A stretch of DNA of 42,160 nucleotides from NCBI GenBank assembly GCA_009838965.1, contig VXQP01000023.1, positions 1 to 42,160 on the forward strand. Direction: 5' to 3'. This DNA is from Chloroflexota bacterium (GTDB lineage: Bacteria > Chloroflexota > Dehalococcoidia > Lucifugimonadales > Australimonadaceae). Position 1 is the first letter of the stretch, and each line of letters begins with the position of its first letter. Of the stretch, positions 32,079-40,113 are shown in pieces. The notes below the pieces were generated by a model that searched no databases, was not told the origin of the DNA, and saw only the letters and a program-made list of their open reading frames with translations. The position numbers were made by a program, and so were the translations under genes.

Positions 32079-33965
32079 GTGCGTACGGTCAGGAACCACA
32101 CTCGTTTACTCATAGTGGTGGCGCTCAGCATGCTGCTCGCCTTGTTCGGCGCGGCATGTGACGGCGAAGACCCCACCGCAACGCCCACGCCGACCAGCCC
32201 ACCGGCCCCGTCCGGAACGACGCCGGACGCTCCCGCGCCCGCGCCCGACCCGACGGCCACGCCCACTCCAGAACCCACGGGGCCCGCGGTCGACCGCGTC
32301 ATCATGGCCGTCGGTTCGCCGGTCGACTTCAGCAACATCCGCCGCATCCCGGGTCAGGCCAGCAACTGGTACATCCGGCCCCACTATGAGTACCTCGTCG
32401 GCTTCGACAAGACGAACGGCGCCTACGTGCCGCAACTCGCCACCGAGTGGGGTCTTGAGCCCGACGGCCACTCCTGGCGGTTCAAGCTGCGGGAGGGCGT
32501 GCAGTTCCACAACGACTTCGGCGAGATGACCGCCGAGGACGTGCGCTTCTCCTGGCTCATGAACATCCTGCCCGACGACGTCGGCAGCGAGGCCCGGACC
32601 ATGCGCGACATCGTCACCGACGTCGAGATCGTCGGCCCCTACGAGGTCGTCTTCCACACGGAGGCCCCCAACGCCGACGTCTTGGAAGTCATCTCCGAGA
32701 TCCAGGGCGGCATGGAGATCGCCAGCAAGGCGGACTTCCTCTCGCGAGGACCCGGACTGCTCGCAAGCAAGCAGTCCTCCGAGTGGGGCGCCTACGAGGA
32801 AGACCCGCGCCTTGCCGAACTCGTCGACGGACGCGACCCCCTCGGGAACGAGGTCCCGCTCGCAGGCACCGCGCCCTACACCATCGTCTCGATGGACGAG
32901 CAGACCGGCGTCGTCTACCAGGCCATGGAAGACCACTGGCGCGACACGCCCGACTTCCCCGAGTTCGAGTTCCAGTTCATCAACGAGGCCTCCACACGCC
33001 ACGCGAAGCTGATCGCTGGCGAGGTGCACCTCGCCAAGCTGCCCCAGGAACTGATCGAAGACGCCGAGGCGCGTGGCTACGTAACGTTCGCCGCTAAGGT
33101 ACCCGCCAACCGCTACTTCCTCGCATGGCAGGGCGTCTACGTCCCGGCGGGCCCGAACCTCGCGAACGACCGCCACGGCGAGTGGAGCGGAGACCTCGCA
33201 CAGAAGGAGTTCCCCGCCTACCCCAACACGCCGCTCGCCAACCTGAACGTCCGCAAGGCGCTGAACAAGGCCATCGACCGTGAAGCCCTCAACGACGCCT
33301 TCTTCGCGGGCAAGGGCCTCACCATGTACAAGAACCACTATCTGCCCAACAACGCGCAGCGCGTGGGCTGGAACCCGGAGTGGGAGACCCGCTTCGATGA
33401 CGAGTACGGCTACGACGAGGACGCCGCCAGGGCGCTCCTCGAGCAGGGTCTGGAGGAGCTCGGCATCGACCAGCTCCAGACGACGATCCAGCTCACCAAC
33501 CTTCCCGGCGTGCCTGCTGGTCGGGATGTGATGCAGGCCATCGCGAACTTCTGGCGTGACATCGGCGTGGATGTCGTCGAACAGAGCGTCGACCCCGCAG
33601 AGTACCGCACCAAGCAGCGCGAGATGCGCTGGGACAACCACGTCGTTCCGGTCAACACGAGCGGGGCACAGCTCGTGACCGTGCATGTCTACGGCAGTTC
33701 ACTCATCCCCGTCCTCTACATAGGACTGCAGGACCCGGACGCCGAGGCAATCATGCGCGAAGCCCTCAAGACCAACACGCCGCAGGACCGCGACGACCTG
33801 CTGCGAGTGCTCGGCGACATGTACTACGACCTCCACCAGGACATCCCGCTCTTCTACCTGCCCAACGAGGTCGTCGCAGACCCTGACGTGGTCGCCGACT
33901 ACGTCTACTCCGGCATGGTCTCCGGCGCGCCGGTCGATCACCTGGAAGGCCTCGTCGCCAAATAA
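32079..33965 (+). CDS. ABC transporter solute-binding lipoprotein, family 5 (DppA/OppA-like)
   Basis: The 628-residue protein has a signal peptide and lipobox (FGAAC, Cys27) and a Thr-Pro/Ala-Pro linker to about residue 70. A family 5 binding domain follows: LATEWGLEPDGHSWRFKLREGVQFH, MTAEDVRFSWL, LANLNVRKALNKAIDREAL and the C-terminal DIPLFYLPNEVV. It captures a peptide or other small ligand outside the membrane and delivers it to DppBC. The start is GTG at 32079 with GGGAGG upstream. It has its own promoter and a strong terminator, so it can be made in excess over the permeases. Ligand is unknown. Confidence 0.93.
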   Translation: MRTVRNHTRLLIVVALSMLLALFGAACDGEDPTATPTPTSPPAPSGTTPDAPAPAPDPTATPTPEPTGPAVDRVIMAVGSPVDFSNIRRIPGQASNWYIRPHYEYLVGFDKTNGAYVPQLATEWGLEPDGHSWRFKLREGVQFHNDFGEMTAEDVRFSWLMNILPDDVGSEARTMRDIVTDVEIVGPYEVVFHTEAPNADVLEVISEIQGGMEIASKADFLSRGPGLLASKQSSEWGAYEEDPRLAELVDGRDPLGNEVPLAGTAPYTIVSMDEQTGVVYQAMEDHWRDTPDFPEFEFQFINEASTRHAKLIAGEVHLAKLPQELIEDAEARGYVTFAAKVPANRYFLAWQGVYVPAGPNLANDRHGEWSGDLAQKEFPAYPNTPLANLNVRKALNKAIDREALNDAFFAGKGLTMYKNHYLPNNAQRVGWNPEWETRFDDEYGYDEDAARALLEQGLEELGIDQLQTTIQLTNLPGVPAGRDVMQAIANFWRDIGVDVVEQSVDPAEYRTKQREMRWDNHVVPVNTSGAQLVTVHVYGSSLIPVLYIGLQDPDAEAIMREALKTNTPQDRDDLLRVLGDMYYDLHQDIPLFYLPNEVVADPDVVADYVYSGMVSGAPVDHLEGLVAK

Positions 33966-33975
33966 CGACCGCTCA

Positions 33976-34004
33976 GGGGCGGGCTCCGTTCTGGAGCCCG
34001 CCCC
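33976..34004 (+). terminator. Strong hairpin after the solute-binding protein gene
   Basis: A 12-bp GC-rich stem (GGGGCGGGCTCC / GGAGCCCGCCCC) with a 5-base loop, 10 bases after the stop. No long U-run follows. It probably limits read-through into the LicD-like and permease genes and stabilises the upstream mRNA. Confidence 0.7.
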
Positions 34005-34021
34005 CTGTGAAGTAAGAGCCT

Positions 34022-34105
34022 GTCGTTCCTGCGCAGGCAGGAACCTCGCATCCACCTCGCCCTTGAGGAGAGAGGTCGCCGCCTCTGGTGGCGCATGAGG
34101 GTGAA
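34022..34105. repeat. Composite repeat A + C before the LicD-like gene
   Basis: A lies at 34022-34045 and C at 34051-34105 with a GCCGCC-TCT-GGTGGC arm. It lies between the terminator and the LicD-like gene. Confidence 0.7.
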
Positions 34106-34209
34106 CCGGCGGAGTGCGTGGGAGGCGTGTCTGGTCCCTTCCCCCTTGACGGGGGAAGGCTGGGATGGGGGTGAGCCGGTGCGGAGGGCGACCCCCAAGG
34201 AGGCGCACC

Positions 34210-35151
34210 ATGACCGAACGAGACCCTGCGGGCGAAGCAGCCTACGAGAAGACCATCAAAGACCCGACTCCGCTCGACCCGGTGGTCGCCGCCGAGCGCC
34301 TCAAGCTGGTGAAACGCATCTTCGACGAGCAGGGCGTCATGTTCTGGATCGGCTCCGGCACCCTCCTGGGCGCCGTGCGCGAGGGGCGTTTCATTCCCTG
34401 GGACGACGAGATGGACACGGCGGGCGTCATCGGGATGCACGGCCTCGACATGGACACGATCTACCGCGTTGGGGAGGCGTTCCGGTCGTACGGCTTCTAC
34501 CCGCGCATAAAGCCCAACGTCCGCCACGTCAGCGTCGCCTTCATCAAGGACGGCATCCGCACGGACTGGACGTGCCACCGCATCGTCAACGGCAGAGCGT
34601 ACGAGTTCCCCGGCGTCGAGTTGCCCCTGCACCTGTTCGAGAGCCTTGGAGAGATTGAGTTCATTGGCGAGCGCTTCCGCACCCCCAACCCGCCCGAGGA
34701 GTACCTGCGCCGAAAGTACGGCCCCGACTGGCGCACGCCCAAAGGGCCGGGGTTCGAGTCCGACGTCGTCGGAGAGGTCGCGGAAGACGCGCTGCTCAGC
34801 CCGAGAGAGAGACTCCGCCGCAGGCTCTCCCTTGGCTTGCTGCCGCGCCCCAACGTCAGCGTGCAGATATTCGACCGCGACGGCGGTTCCGTGGCAGGCG
34901 CGGAAGTGGCCGTCGCGGGCCTTGGCCGCTCGAAGACCGACGCGCGAGGAGTCGCGCGGTTCTTCGTGCCCGGCTTCGCCTGCTACGCCATGACCGTCAC
35001 CTACCCCGGCCACCGGGAACTGCTGTACGAGGAGTTCCTCGACCCCGGCGCCGACTACACCTACCACCCCGGCCCCATCGTCACGCCCGAGGAGCACTAC
35101 AAGGCCGGCGTCCGCGCCATGGCCCTCGTCCGAACAGACGATGCGCGATAA
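34210..35151 (+). CDS. LicD/fukutin-like nucleotidyltransferase-fold protein fused to a beta-sandwich domain
   Basis: The 313-residue protein has the LicD-type signature GSGTLLGAVREG (residues 48-59) followed by IPWDDEMD (62-69), whose acids should bind metal. LicD proteins transfer phosphocholine or similar groups to glycans. From about residue 215 a separate domain with QIFDRDGGSVAGAEVAVAG and TDARGVARFFVPG looks like a carboxypeptidase-regulatory or Ig-like beta-sandwich. AAGGAGG precedes the ATG. It sits between the binding protein and the two permeases, ending 12 bases before dppB, an unusual place for this family. No signal peptide is seen, so it is cytoplasmic. Confidence 0.78.
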   Translation: MTERDPAGEAAYEKTIKDPTPLDPVVAAERLKLVKRIFDEQGVMFWIGSGTLLGAVREGRFIPWDDEMDTAGVIGMHGLDMDTIYRVGEAFRSYGFYPRIKPNVRHVSVAFIKDGIRTDWTCHRIVNGRAYEFPGVELPLHLFESLGEIEFIGERFRTPNPPEEYLRRKYGPDWRTPKGPGFESDVVGEVAEDALLSPRERLRRRLSLGLLPRPNVSVQIFDRDGGSVAGAEVAVAGLGRSKTDARGVARFFVPGFACYAMTVTYPGHRELLYEEFLDPGADYTYHPGPIVTPEEHYKAGVRAMALVRTDDAR

Positions 35152-35163
35152 CATAGCCGTCCG

Positions 35164-36096
35164 ATGCAACGCTACATCATCATCCGGCTCTTCCAGGCGG
35201 TGCTCGCGCTCATAGGCGTGAGCATCATCGTCTTCACGCTCGTCCGCATCACCGGCAGCCCGCTCGACGTGCTCGCGCCCGCCGACGCGACGGAGGAAGA
35301 CCTCAGGCGCGTTGCCGCCCTCTGGGGCTTCGACAAGCCCCTCTGGGAGCAGTACATCCTGTTCGTCGGCAACGCGCTCCAACTGGACTTCGGCCCCTCC
35401 ATCAAGTTCCAGGGGCAGAGCGCGATGGGCCTCATCGGCGACGCCATCCCCAACAGCCTGCAACTCGCCGGTTTCGCCATGTTCGTCAGCGTGCTGATGG
35501 CCGTGCCCATCGGCGTCGTCTCCGCCGTCAAGAAGGGCACCCCCATCGACATGATCGGCAAGATCATCGCGCTCCTCGGACAGTCGCTGCCCCCCTTCTG
35601 GTTGGGCATCGTCCTCATCTGGATCTTTTCAGTAAACCTGGGCTGGCTGCCGGTCTCCGGCAAGGGCGGGTTCACGCACATCATCCTGCCCGGCGTGGCA
35701 CTCGGCTGGTTCTCCGTTGCCGCCTTCATGCGCCTCACCCGCTCCGCGATGCTGAACGTGCTGGACAGCGAGTACGTGAAGTTCGCGCGCATCAAGGGCA
35801 CGGCGGAGTGGAAGGTCATCTGGAAGCACGCTCTCAAGAACGCCGCCATACCGCCGCTCACCCTGTTCGGCATCATCGCCGGCATCATGGTCACCGGCGT
35901 CGTGACGCTGGAGACCGTCTTCGCGTGGCCCGGCATCGGCCAGCTCGCGCTCACGTCGGTGAACGCACGCGACTACTCCGTCGTGCAGGGGCTCGTCATC
36001 CTCATCTCCGCGATGTTCATCACCATCAACCTCATCGTGGACATCCTCTACGCCTACATAGACCCGCGCGTCCGCTACGGCGGAGGGAGAGGCTGA
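35164..36096 (+). CDS. dppB: Oligopeptide/dipeptide-type ABC transporter permease, DppB-like
   Basis: The 310-residue membrane protein has six likely transmembrane segments and the DppB-type N-terminus (RYIIIRLFQAVLALIGVSIIVFTLVR). The EAA loop that contacts the ATPases is at EYVKFARIKGTAEWKVIWKHALKNA. The conserved ETVFAWPGIGQLAL and YAYIDPRVRYG at the end are present. With DppC it forms the channel. It follows the LicD-like gene by 12 bases and precedes dppC by 1 base, so the three genes are one transcript. Confidence 0.94.
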   Translation: MQRYIIIRLFQAVLALIGVSIIVFTLVRITGSPLDVLAPADATEEDLRRVAALWGFDKPLWEQYILFVGNALQLDFGPSIKFQGQSAMGLIGDAIPNSLQLAGFAMFVSVLMAVPIGVVSAVKKGTPIDMIGKIIALLGQSLPPFWLGIVLIWIFSVNLGWLPVSGKGGFTHIILPGVALGWFSVAAFMRLTRSAMLNVLDSEYVKFARIKGTAEWKVIWKHALKNAAIPPLTLFGIIAGIMVTGVVTLETVFAWPGIGQLALTSVNARDYSVVQGLVILISAMFITINLIVDILYAYIDPRVRYGGGRG

Positions 36097-36097
36097 C

Positions 36098-37000
36098 ATG
36101 GCTGTCGCAACCTCCCCTGCCGCAGTCGCACGTGTGCCCGGAGCCCGGGTCGTCGGATGGGCCTGGACGATCCTGCGCCGCTACCCCGTCATCCCCGTTG
36201 CCGTGCTGCTCATCGTCCTCGTCATCCCCGCGCTCTTCGCAGAGCTCATCACGCCCCACGACCCCATCGACGGCAACCTCCGCGCGCGGCTGCTGCCCCC
36301 CGCGTGGACGGACGGCGGCGACTGGAGCTACCCGCTGGGCAGCGACCGCCAGGGACGCGACATCCTCAGCCGCATGATCTTCGGGGCGCGCACGGCTGCG
36401 CTCGTCTCGCTCGCCGCGCTGGCCGTCGGCGGCATCATCGGGTCGGTGCTCGGCCTCGTCGCGGGCTACTTCGGGAGCTGGTGGGACCACGTCATCATGC
36501 GGCTGGTTGACATCAACCTCTCGCTGCCGCTCATCCTGCTCGCGCTCGTGCTCGTCGTGCTGTTCGAGCCCGGCACCGCTACGACGGTCGCCGTCGTCGC
36601 CCTGCTGCTCTGGTCGCGCTACGCGCGGCAGGTGCGCGCCGAGGTGCTGACGCTCAAGGAGATGGACTTCGTTGCGCGGGCCCGCGTCGCGGGGGCATCG
36701 AACCTGCGCATCATCTTCCGCCACATCCTCCCCAACGTCTTCAACACCATCATCGTCCTCGCGACCCTTCAGGTGGGGAACGTCATCCTGCTGGAGGCGT
36801 CGCTCAGCTTCCTCGGCGCGGGCATCCCGCCCCCGAACCCCGCCTGGGGCGTCATGGTCGCGGAGGGGCGCGACTTCATCGTCACGTCGTGGTGGCTCTC
36901 CGTCATCCCGGGCCTCGCCATCATGTTCACGGTGCTCTCCATGAACCTGCTCGGCGACTGGCTCCGCGACTACCTCGACCCCAAGCTCCGCCAGCTCTAG
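36098..37000 (+). CDS. dppC: Oligopeptide/dipeptide-type ABC transporter permease, DppC-like
   Basis: The 300-residue membrane protein has the DppC pattern: one N-terminal segment, HDPIDGN, the loop YPLGSDRQGRDILSRMIFGAR and four to five more segments. The EAA loop is at MDFVARARVAGASNLRIIFRHILPN, and LSFLGAGIPPPNPAWGVMVAEGRDF is family-typical. It pairs with DppB. It is last in its operon; repeat A at 37012 follows the stop and could serve as the 3' hairpin. Confidence 0.94.
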   Translation: MAVATSPAAVARVPGARVVGWAWTILRRYPVIPVAVLLIVLVIPALFAELITPHDPIDGNLRARLLPPAWTDGGDWSYPLGSDRQGRDILSRMIFGARTAALVSLAALAVGGIIGSVLGLVAGYFGSWWDHVIMRLVDINLSLPLILLALVLVVLFEPGTATTVAVVALLLWSRYARQVRAEVLTLKEMDFVARARVAGASNLRIIFRHILPNVFNTIIVLATLQVGNVILLEASLSFLGAGIPPPNPAWGVMVAEGRDFIVTSWWLSVIPGLAIMFTVLSMNLLGDWLRDYLDPKLRQL

Positions 37001-37011
37001 GGCGCAACCTC

Positions 37012-37035
37012 GTCGTTCCTGCGCAGGCAGGAACC
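37012..37035. repeat. Element A palindrome after dppC
   Basis: GTTCCTGC-GCAG-GCAGGAAC, an 8-bp stem with a 4-base loop, 12 bases after the dppC stop and before the convergent toxin-like gene. Confidence 0.7.
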
Positions 37036-37055
37036 CCGCCCCCTAGCGGCTGACC

Positions 37056-37277
37056 TCACACCCTCCTCTGGGGCTCGATGCCTCGAACCCAGATGACTTC
37101 GGCGTTCTCTATGCTGTACGTGATGAGGAACCCTGCGGCGCCGAGAACGAGCGTGCCGTACCGGAAAGGAAAGGGCAGCGCCGCCTTCGTCTCGCCGTCA
37201 GGGTGAGGATCGGCCAGGAGACCGTGGATGGCGGTCAGCACTTGCCCACGCCGTCGTGGAGGCAGGGCAAGGATCAC
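37056..37277 (-). CDS. RelE/ParE-like toxin, small
   Basis: The 73-residue product has the RelE/ParE pattern: PPRRRGQVLTAIHGLLADP, a central FRYGTLVL, then FLITYSIENAEVIWVRGIEP. These proteins cut mRNA on the ribosome or block gyrase. The GTG at 37277 has a poor ribosome site, and the frame continues upstream as SDIVIEDAVWD without an ATG, GTG or TTG. Either the true start is non-standard or a small change has shortened the N-terminus. It follows the antitoxin-like gene by 20 bases. Confidence 0.6.
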   Translation of the reverse strand: MILALPPRRRGQVLTAIHGLLADPHPDGETKAALPFPFRYGTLVLGAAGFLITYSIENAEVIWVRGIEPQRRV

Positions 37278-37297
37278 GTCCCAGACCGCGTCCTCGA

Positions 37298-37474
37298 TTA
37301 CGATGTCTGACGGCGTAGGAAATCCTTTCCCTTGAAGAACAAGGCAGGCTCCCCGCGCTCGGCGCGCTTGTAAGACTCTTCCGTGGCGGCTACGAGCTCC
37401 TCATTGGCCAGGGCAGCCTGCACGAGCTCTTCGCCTTTGAGCGGCTCGGGCGTTTCTCTCGATTGCTTGTCCAT
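37298..37474 (-). CDS. Small antitoxin-like protein
   Basis: The 58-residue protein (MDKQSRETPEPLKGEELVQ...) is acidic and helical in the middle (AALANEELVAATEESYKRAERGE), ending FFKGKDFLRRQTS. GGAGG lies 8 bases before the ATG. It directly precedes the RelE/ParE-like gene, so a type II antitoxin role is likely, but I recognise no DNA-binding fold. The order antitoxin then toxin is normal. Confidence 0.55.
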   Translation of the reverse strand: MDKQSRETPEPLKGEELVQAALANEELVAATEESYKRAERGEPALFFKGKDFLRRQTS

Positions 37475-37540
37475 CCCTTGCCTCCACTGCACACGCTAGC
37501 ACAAGTGAGGCCTCTCCCTCTATGCAGTAGTGTCGCCCCC

Positions 37541-38647
37541 TTACGCAGCGGCGGGCGTGCGCAGGCCGTACATCCGCGCGGCGTTCTTCCAGAGGATCGC
37601 CTCGAGGTCGGCGTCCGGCACCTCTTCGTTCTCGACGAGCTCCCGTATCTCCAGCGCGCACGTCTCCACCGTCACCTCGTGCGGGAAGTCGCTCGACCAG
37701 ATGAACGGGTCGCTGCCCACCGTCCGGATCGCGTGTCCAAGGTCCGGCTCGTCACCCTCGATGCCCACGAAGATGCGTCCGTTACGCACGTGTCGCAGGA
37801 TGTTCTCCCGCACGCTCTCGTCGTCGCCCAGCTGCAGGAAGCGCCGGTTCGGGTCGAGCGGTGTGAACGAGTTGTAGGAGCCGTCGCCGCGTTCCAGCGC
37901 CATCAGGAACCACGCGACGCCGCCCTCCATGAAGCCGTAGCGCACGTTCGGGAACCTGTCGAAGACGCCGTTGAACAGCATGCCCATGAACGAGATCATG
38001 ATGCCGAACGGATGCCCCATCGCGTGTATCGCCGCGAAGATATTGAGGTCGTGGAACCCCAGGTCCGGGTACGAGCCTCCGTGCACCGACAGGCAGCACC
38101 CCAGCCGGTCCGCCTCCTCGTGGACGGGCCAGTAGTGCTTCGCGCCGAGGTGGCCCTGCAGGCCGGTGGCGGGCAGCATCCCGCCGCACATACCCAGCTC
38201 CTCGACCGCGCGGCGCAACTCAGCCGCCGCGAGCTCCGGCTCCTGCATCGGCAGCAACGCCACCGCCTGCAGGCGGTCGTCCTTCTGCAGGTACTCCTGG
38301 TACACCCAGTCGTTGTAGGCCCTGGTCACCATCTCTATCTGGTCGAGGTCGACCATCCGGCCCACCGCGAGTCCGTCGGTCGGATAGATCACGGCTCCGC
38401 CGATCTTCAGTTCGTCCATGAACCGCGTCCACCCGCGCACCTCCTCCGGGTTGGAGAACGAGCCTTCCGGCGAGATGCTGAGCAGGTTGTGGTAGTTGTC
38501 CAGCTCCGGGAAGATGCCGCGCCGACGCATCCGGTTCACCGCCCGGCTGGCCTGAAGGTCGCTCGGCATCCGGTCGATGATCGCCTCCTTGTTCTCCAGC
38601 ACGTGCCCGTCGCCGTCATAGATCGGGCCGTTGTACGTTCGAGCCAT
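37541..38647 (-). CDS. Amidohydrolase-2 family metal-dependent hydrolase or decarboxylase
   Basis: The 368-residue protein belongs to amidohydrolase-2. It has the N-terminal metal motif YDGDGHVLEN (a D-x-H-x2-E form), CLSVHGGSYPD, HAMGHPFGIMISF, FPNVRYGFMEGGVAWF and the late Asp in IWSSDFPHE. Relatives decarboxylate or hydrolyse aromatic and alicyclic acids after ring oxidation. The ATG at 38647 has AGGAGG 7 bases upstream; GTG at 38650 is an alternative. It follows the cupin and flavoprotein genes on the same strand and may process a product of Rieske oxygenase 4 encoded opposite. Confidence 0.88.
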   Translation of the reverse strand: MARTYNGPIYDGDGHVLENKEAIIDRMPSDLQASRAVNRMRRRGIFPELDNYHNLLSISPEGSFSNPEEVRGWTRFMDELKIGGAVIYPTDGLAVGRMVDLDQIEMVTRAYNDWVYQEYLQKDDRLQAVALLPMQEPELAAAELRRAVEELGMCGGMLPATGLQGHLGAKHYWPVHEEADRLGCCLSVHGGSYPDLGFHDLNIFAAIHAMGHPFGIMISFMGMLFNGVFDRFPNVRYGFMEGGVAWFLMALERGDGSYNSFTPLDPNRRFLQLGDDESVRENILRHVRNGRIFVGIEGDEPDLGHAIRTVGSDPFIWSSDFPHEVTVETCALEIRELVENEEVPDADLEAILWKNAARMYGLRTPAAA

Positions 38648-38689
38648 CACACGCCTCCTTTTGCCTGCCTGTCATCCCCAATCTACTCG

Positions 38690-38790
38690 TCGTTCCTGCG
38701 CCCTGTTGCGCCGTTCCCGCGCAGGCAGGAACCTCGTATCCCACCTCTCCCCCTGGGAGAGGTCGCCGCCCGTCAGGCGGCGGGTGAGAG
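38690..38790. repeat. Composite repeat A, A + C upstream of the amidohydrolase
   Basis: A partial A unit is followed by a full A (to 38733), then C at 38738-38790 with the arm GCCGCC-CGTCA-GGCGGC. It separates the amidohydrolase from the cupin gene. Confidence 0.7.
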
Positions 38791-38798
38791 TTGGTCCC

Positions 38799-39320
38799 CT
38801 AGTCGTACCACTGACCGGTCACCGTCTTGCCGTCCGCGACGCCGGGGTCGACGATGGTCGTCTTGAACGGCGGGAAGAGCACGTCCACGATGACGCGCGG
38901 CGCAGGCGCGGGACGCGTCCGCTCCGCCACGATCTCGTCGACCCGCTTCACATGCGCCTCCAGCACGCCGGCGATGAAGCGCGCGAACTCCGGGTTGCCG
39001 GACGCCCTGATCGCCTCCTCGTCTATGAGCCCCTCCACCGCGGCCTCCACCGGGTTCGCGGGCCCGGGCACGCCGCCGTGCACCATGCCGGGCGGGTTCC
39101 AGTTCACCTCCGGGCGCATCTCGTCCGAGAAGTGGATAGACAGCTCGCCGGACTCGTGCGAGTGGCGGATGCCGACCTCGCCGGGGATGAGCAGCAGCGC
39201 CGTCACGAGGCACTTGTCGTTCTCGACGAGTGTGAACCACTTCCGCTTGTGCGCTCCGGGGATCGACTCGCCGCGCCAGCCCTGCAGGTCCGGTGGAAGC
39301 GTGTACGGATTGATGGCCAT
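38799..39320 (-). CDS. Cupin-fold protein
   Basis: The 173-residue protein carries cupin motif 1 as GEVGIRHSHESGE (G-x5-H-x-H-x3-E) at about residue 47. A motif 2-like stretch PPGMVHGG follows at about 76. The two His and the Glu should hold one metal ion. A helical segment (EEAIRASGNPEFARFIAGVLEAHVKRVDEIVAE) follows. Small cupins include dioxygenases, isomerases and sensors; this one is not specific enough to name. AGGAG precedes the ATG. It is 33 bases from the flavoprotein gene, so the two are one transcript. Confidence 0.75.
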   Translation of the reverse strand: MAINPYTLPPDLQGWRGESIPGAHKRKWFTLVENDKCLVTALLLIPGEVGIRHSHESGELSIHFSDEMRPEVNWNPPGMVHGGVPGPANPVEAAVEGLIDEEAIRASGNPEFARFIAGVLEAHVKRVDEIVAERTRPAPAPRVIVDVLFPPFKTTIVDPGVADGKTVTGQWYD

Positions 39321-39353
39321 CGGTACTCCTTTCTCTGCACTCCGCGCTGGCGC

Positions 39354-39962
39354 TCAATAGAGCCGTTCGCGGTTGGCTTCGTCCTCGTCGGCGTCTATCT
39401 CCTCAGCGTTCGCTCCCGCGATCTGGTCGGCGAGCACCTGCCCGTACGTCGGAAAGCAGGAACGCTCGATCCGTGCGTCAGGCTCCCACAGGCGGGAGCG
39501 GATCAGCGACCTGCCGCAATGCAGGAACGCCTCCTCCACCGTCACCCGCAGGCCGGAGAGCGGGGGCCTTCCCCTGAATGACAGCGGGGCAAGCAATCCT
39601 TCGTCAGTCACGATCTCCGCAGCGCCGCTCACGCGGAGCGTTTCGTTCATCCCCGGCACCAGGAAGAGCAGCCCTACCTGCGGGTTCGTGAGGACGTTCT
39701 GCAGCGAGTCCACCTGGTTGTTCCCCGGGCGGTCGGGGATGAGCAGCGTCCGCTCGTCCAGCACCGCCACGAACCCGGGAGGATCGCCTCTCGGAGAGGT
39801 GTCCATCAGGCCGTCGGCCCCAACGGACGTGAGTATGCAGAACGGCGAGAGCGCGATGAAGTTCCGGGAGTGCTTGTCCAGGTAGCCGAGCACCTTCTGC
39901 CCTGCCCGCTCGTTCGGCTCGCGGTAGGCCGTCCGCAACCCGGACATATCCGTTATGGCCAT
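39354..39962 (-). CDS. FMN-dependent PPOX-type flavoprotein (MSMEG_1061-like)
   Basis: The 202-residue protein has the split-barrel fold of pyridoxamine-phosphate-oxidase-like flavoproteins. It shows FCILTSVGADGLMDTSPRGDPPGFVAVLDERTLLIPDRPGNN near residue 41, then NPQVGLLFLVPGMNETLRVSGAAEI and EEAFLHCGRSLIRSRLW. The TSPRGDPPGFV form and HCGRS are typical of the MSMEG_1061 group, whose members bind FMN or F420 and may reduce or detoxify small organics. AAGGAGA lies 7 bases before the ATG. It is divergent from Rieske oxygenase 4 and could supply or remove electrons, which is inference. Confidence 0.87.
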   Translation of the reverse strand: MAITDMSGLRTAYREPNERAGQKVLGYLDKHSRNFIALSPFCILTSVGADGLMDTSPRGDPPGFVAVLDERTLLIPDRPGNNQVDSLQNVLTNPQVGLLFLVPGMNETLRVSGAAEIVTDEGLLAPLSFRGRPPLSGLRVTVEEAFLHCGRSLIRSRLWEPDARIERSCFPTYGQVLADQIAGANAEEIDADEDEANRERLY

Positions 39963-40059
39963 CTCCCGTCTCCTTGCTCCCCGGCGTTCCGTTCTGCGCC
40001 CCTGCCCTCTTGAAGCCGGAGCGTCCGCATCGCCACAATGGCAACGGTGACGGTGCGGC

Positions 40060-40065
40060 TATAAG
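40060..40065 (+). promoter_or_regulatory. Candidate -10 box for Rieske oxygenase 4
   Basis: TATAAG lies 48 bases before the ATG at 40114, in the 151-base gap between divergent genes. A good -35 at 17 bases is not present. Confidence 0.35.
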
Positions 40066-40113
40066 ATAGCGCGTAATCGGAGCGCAGTCCAAGCAGGACA
40101 CGGAGGATTCTCC

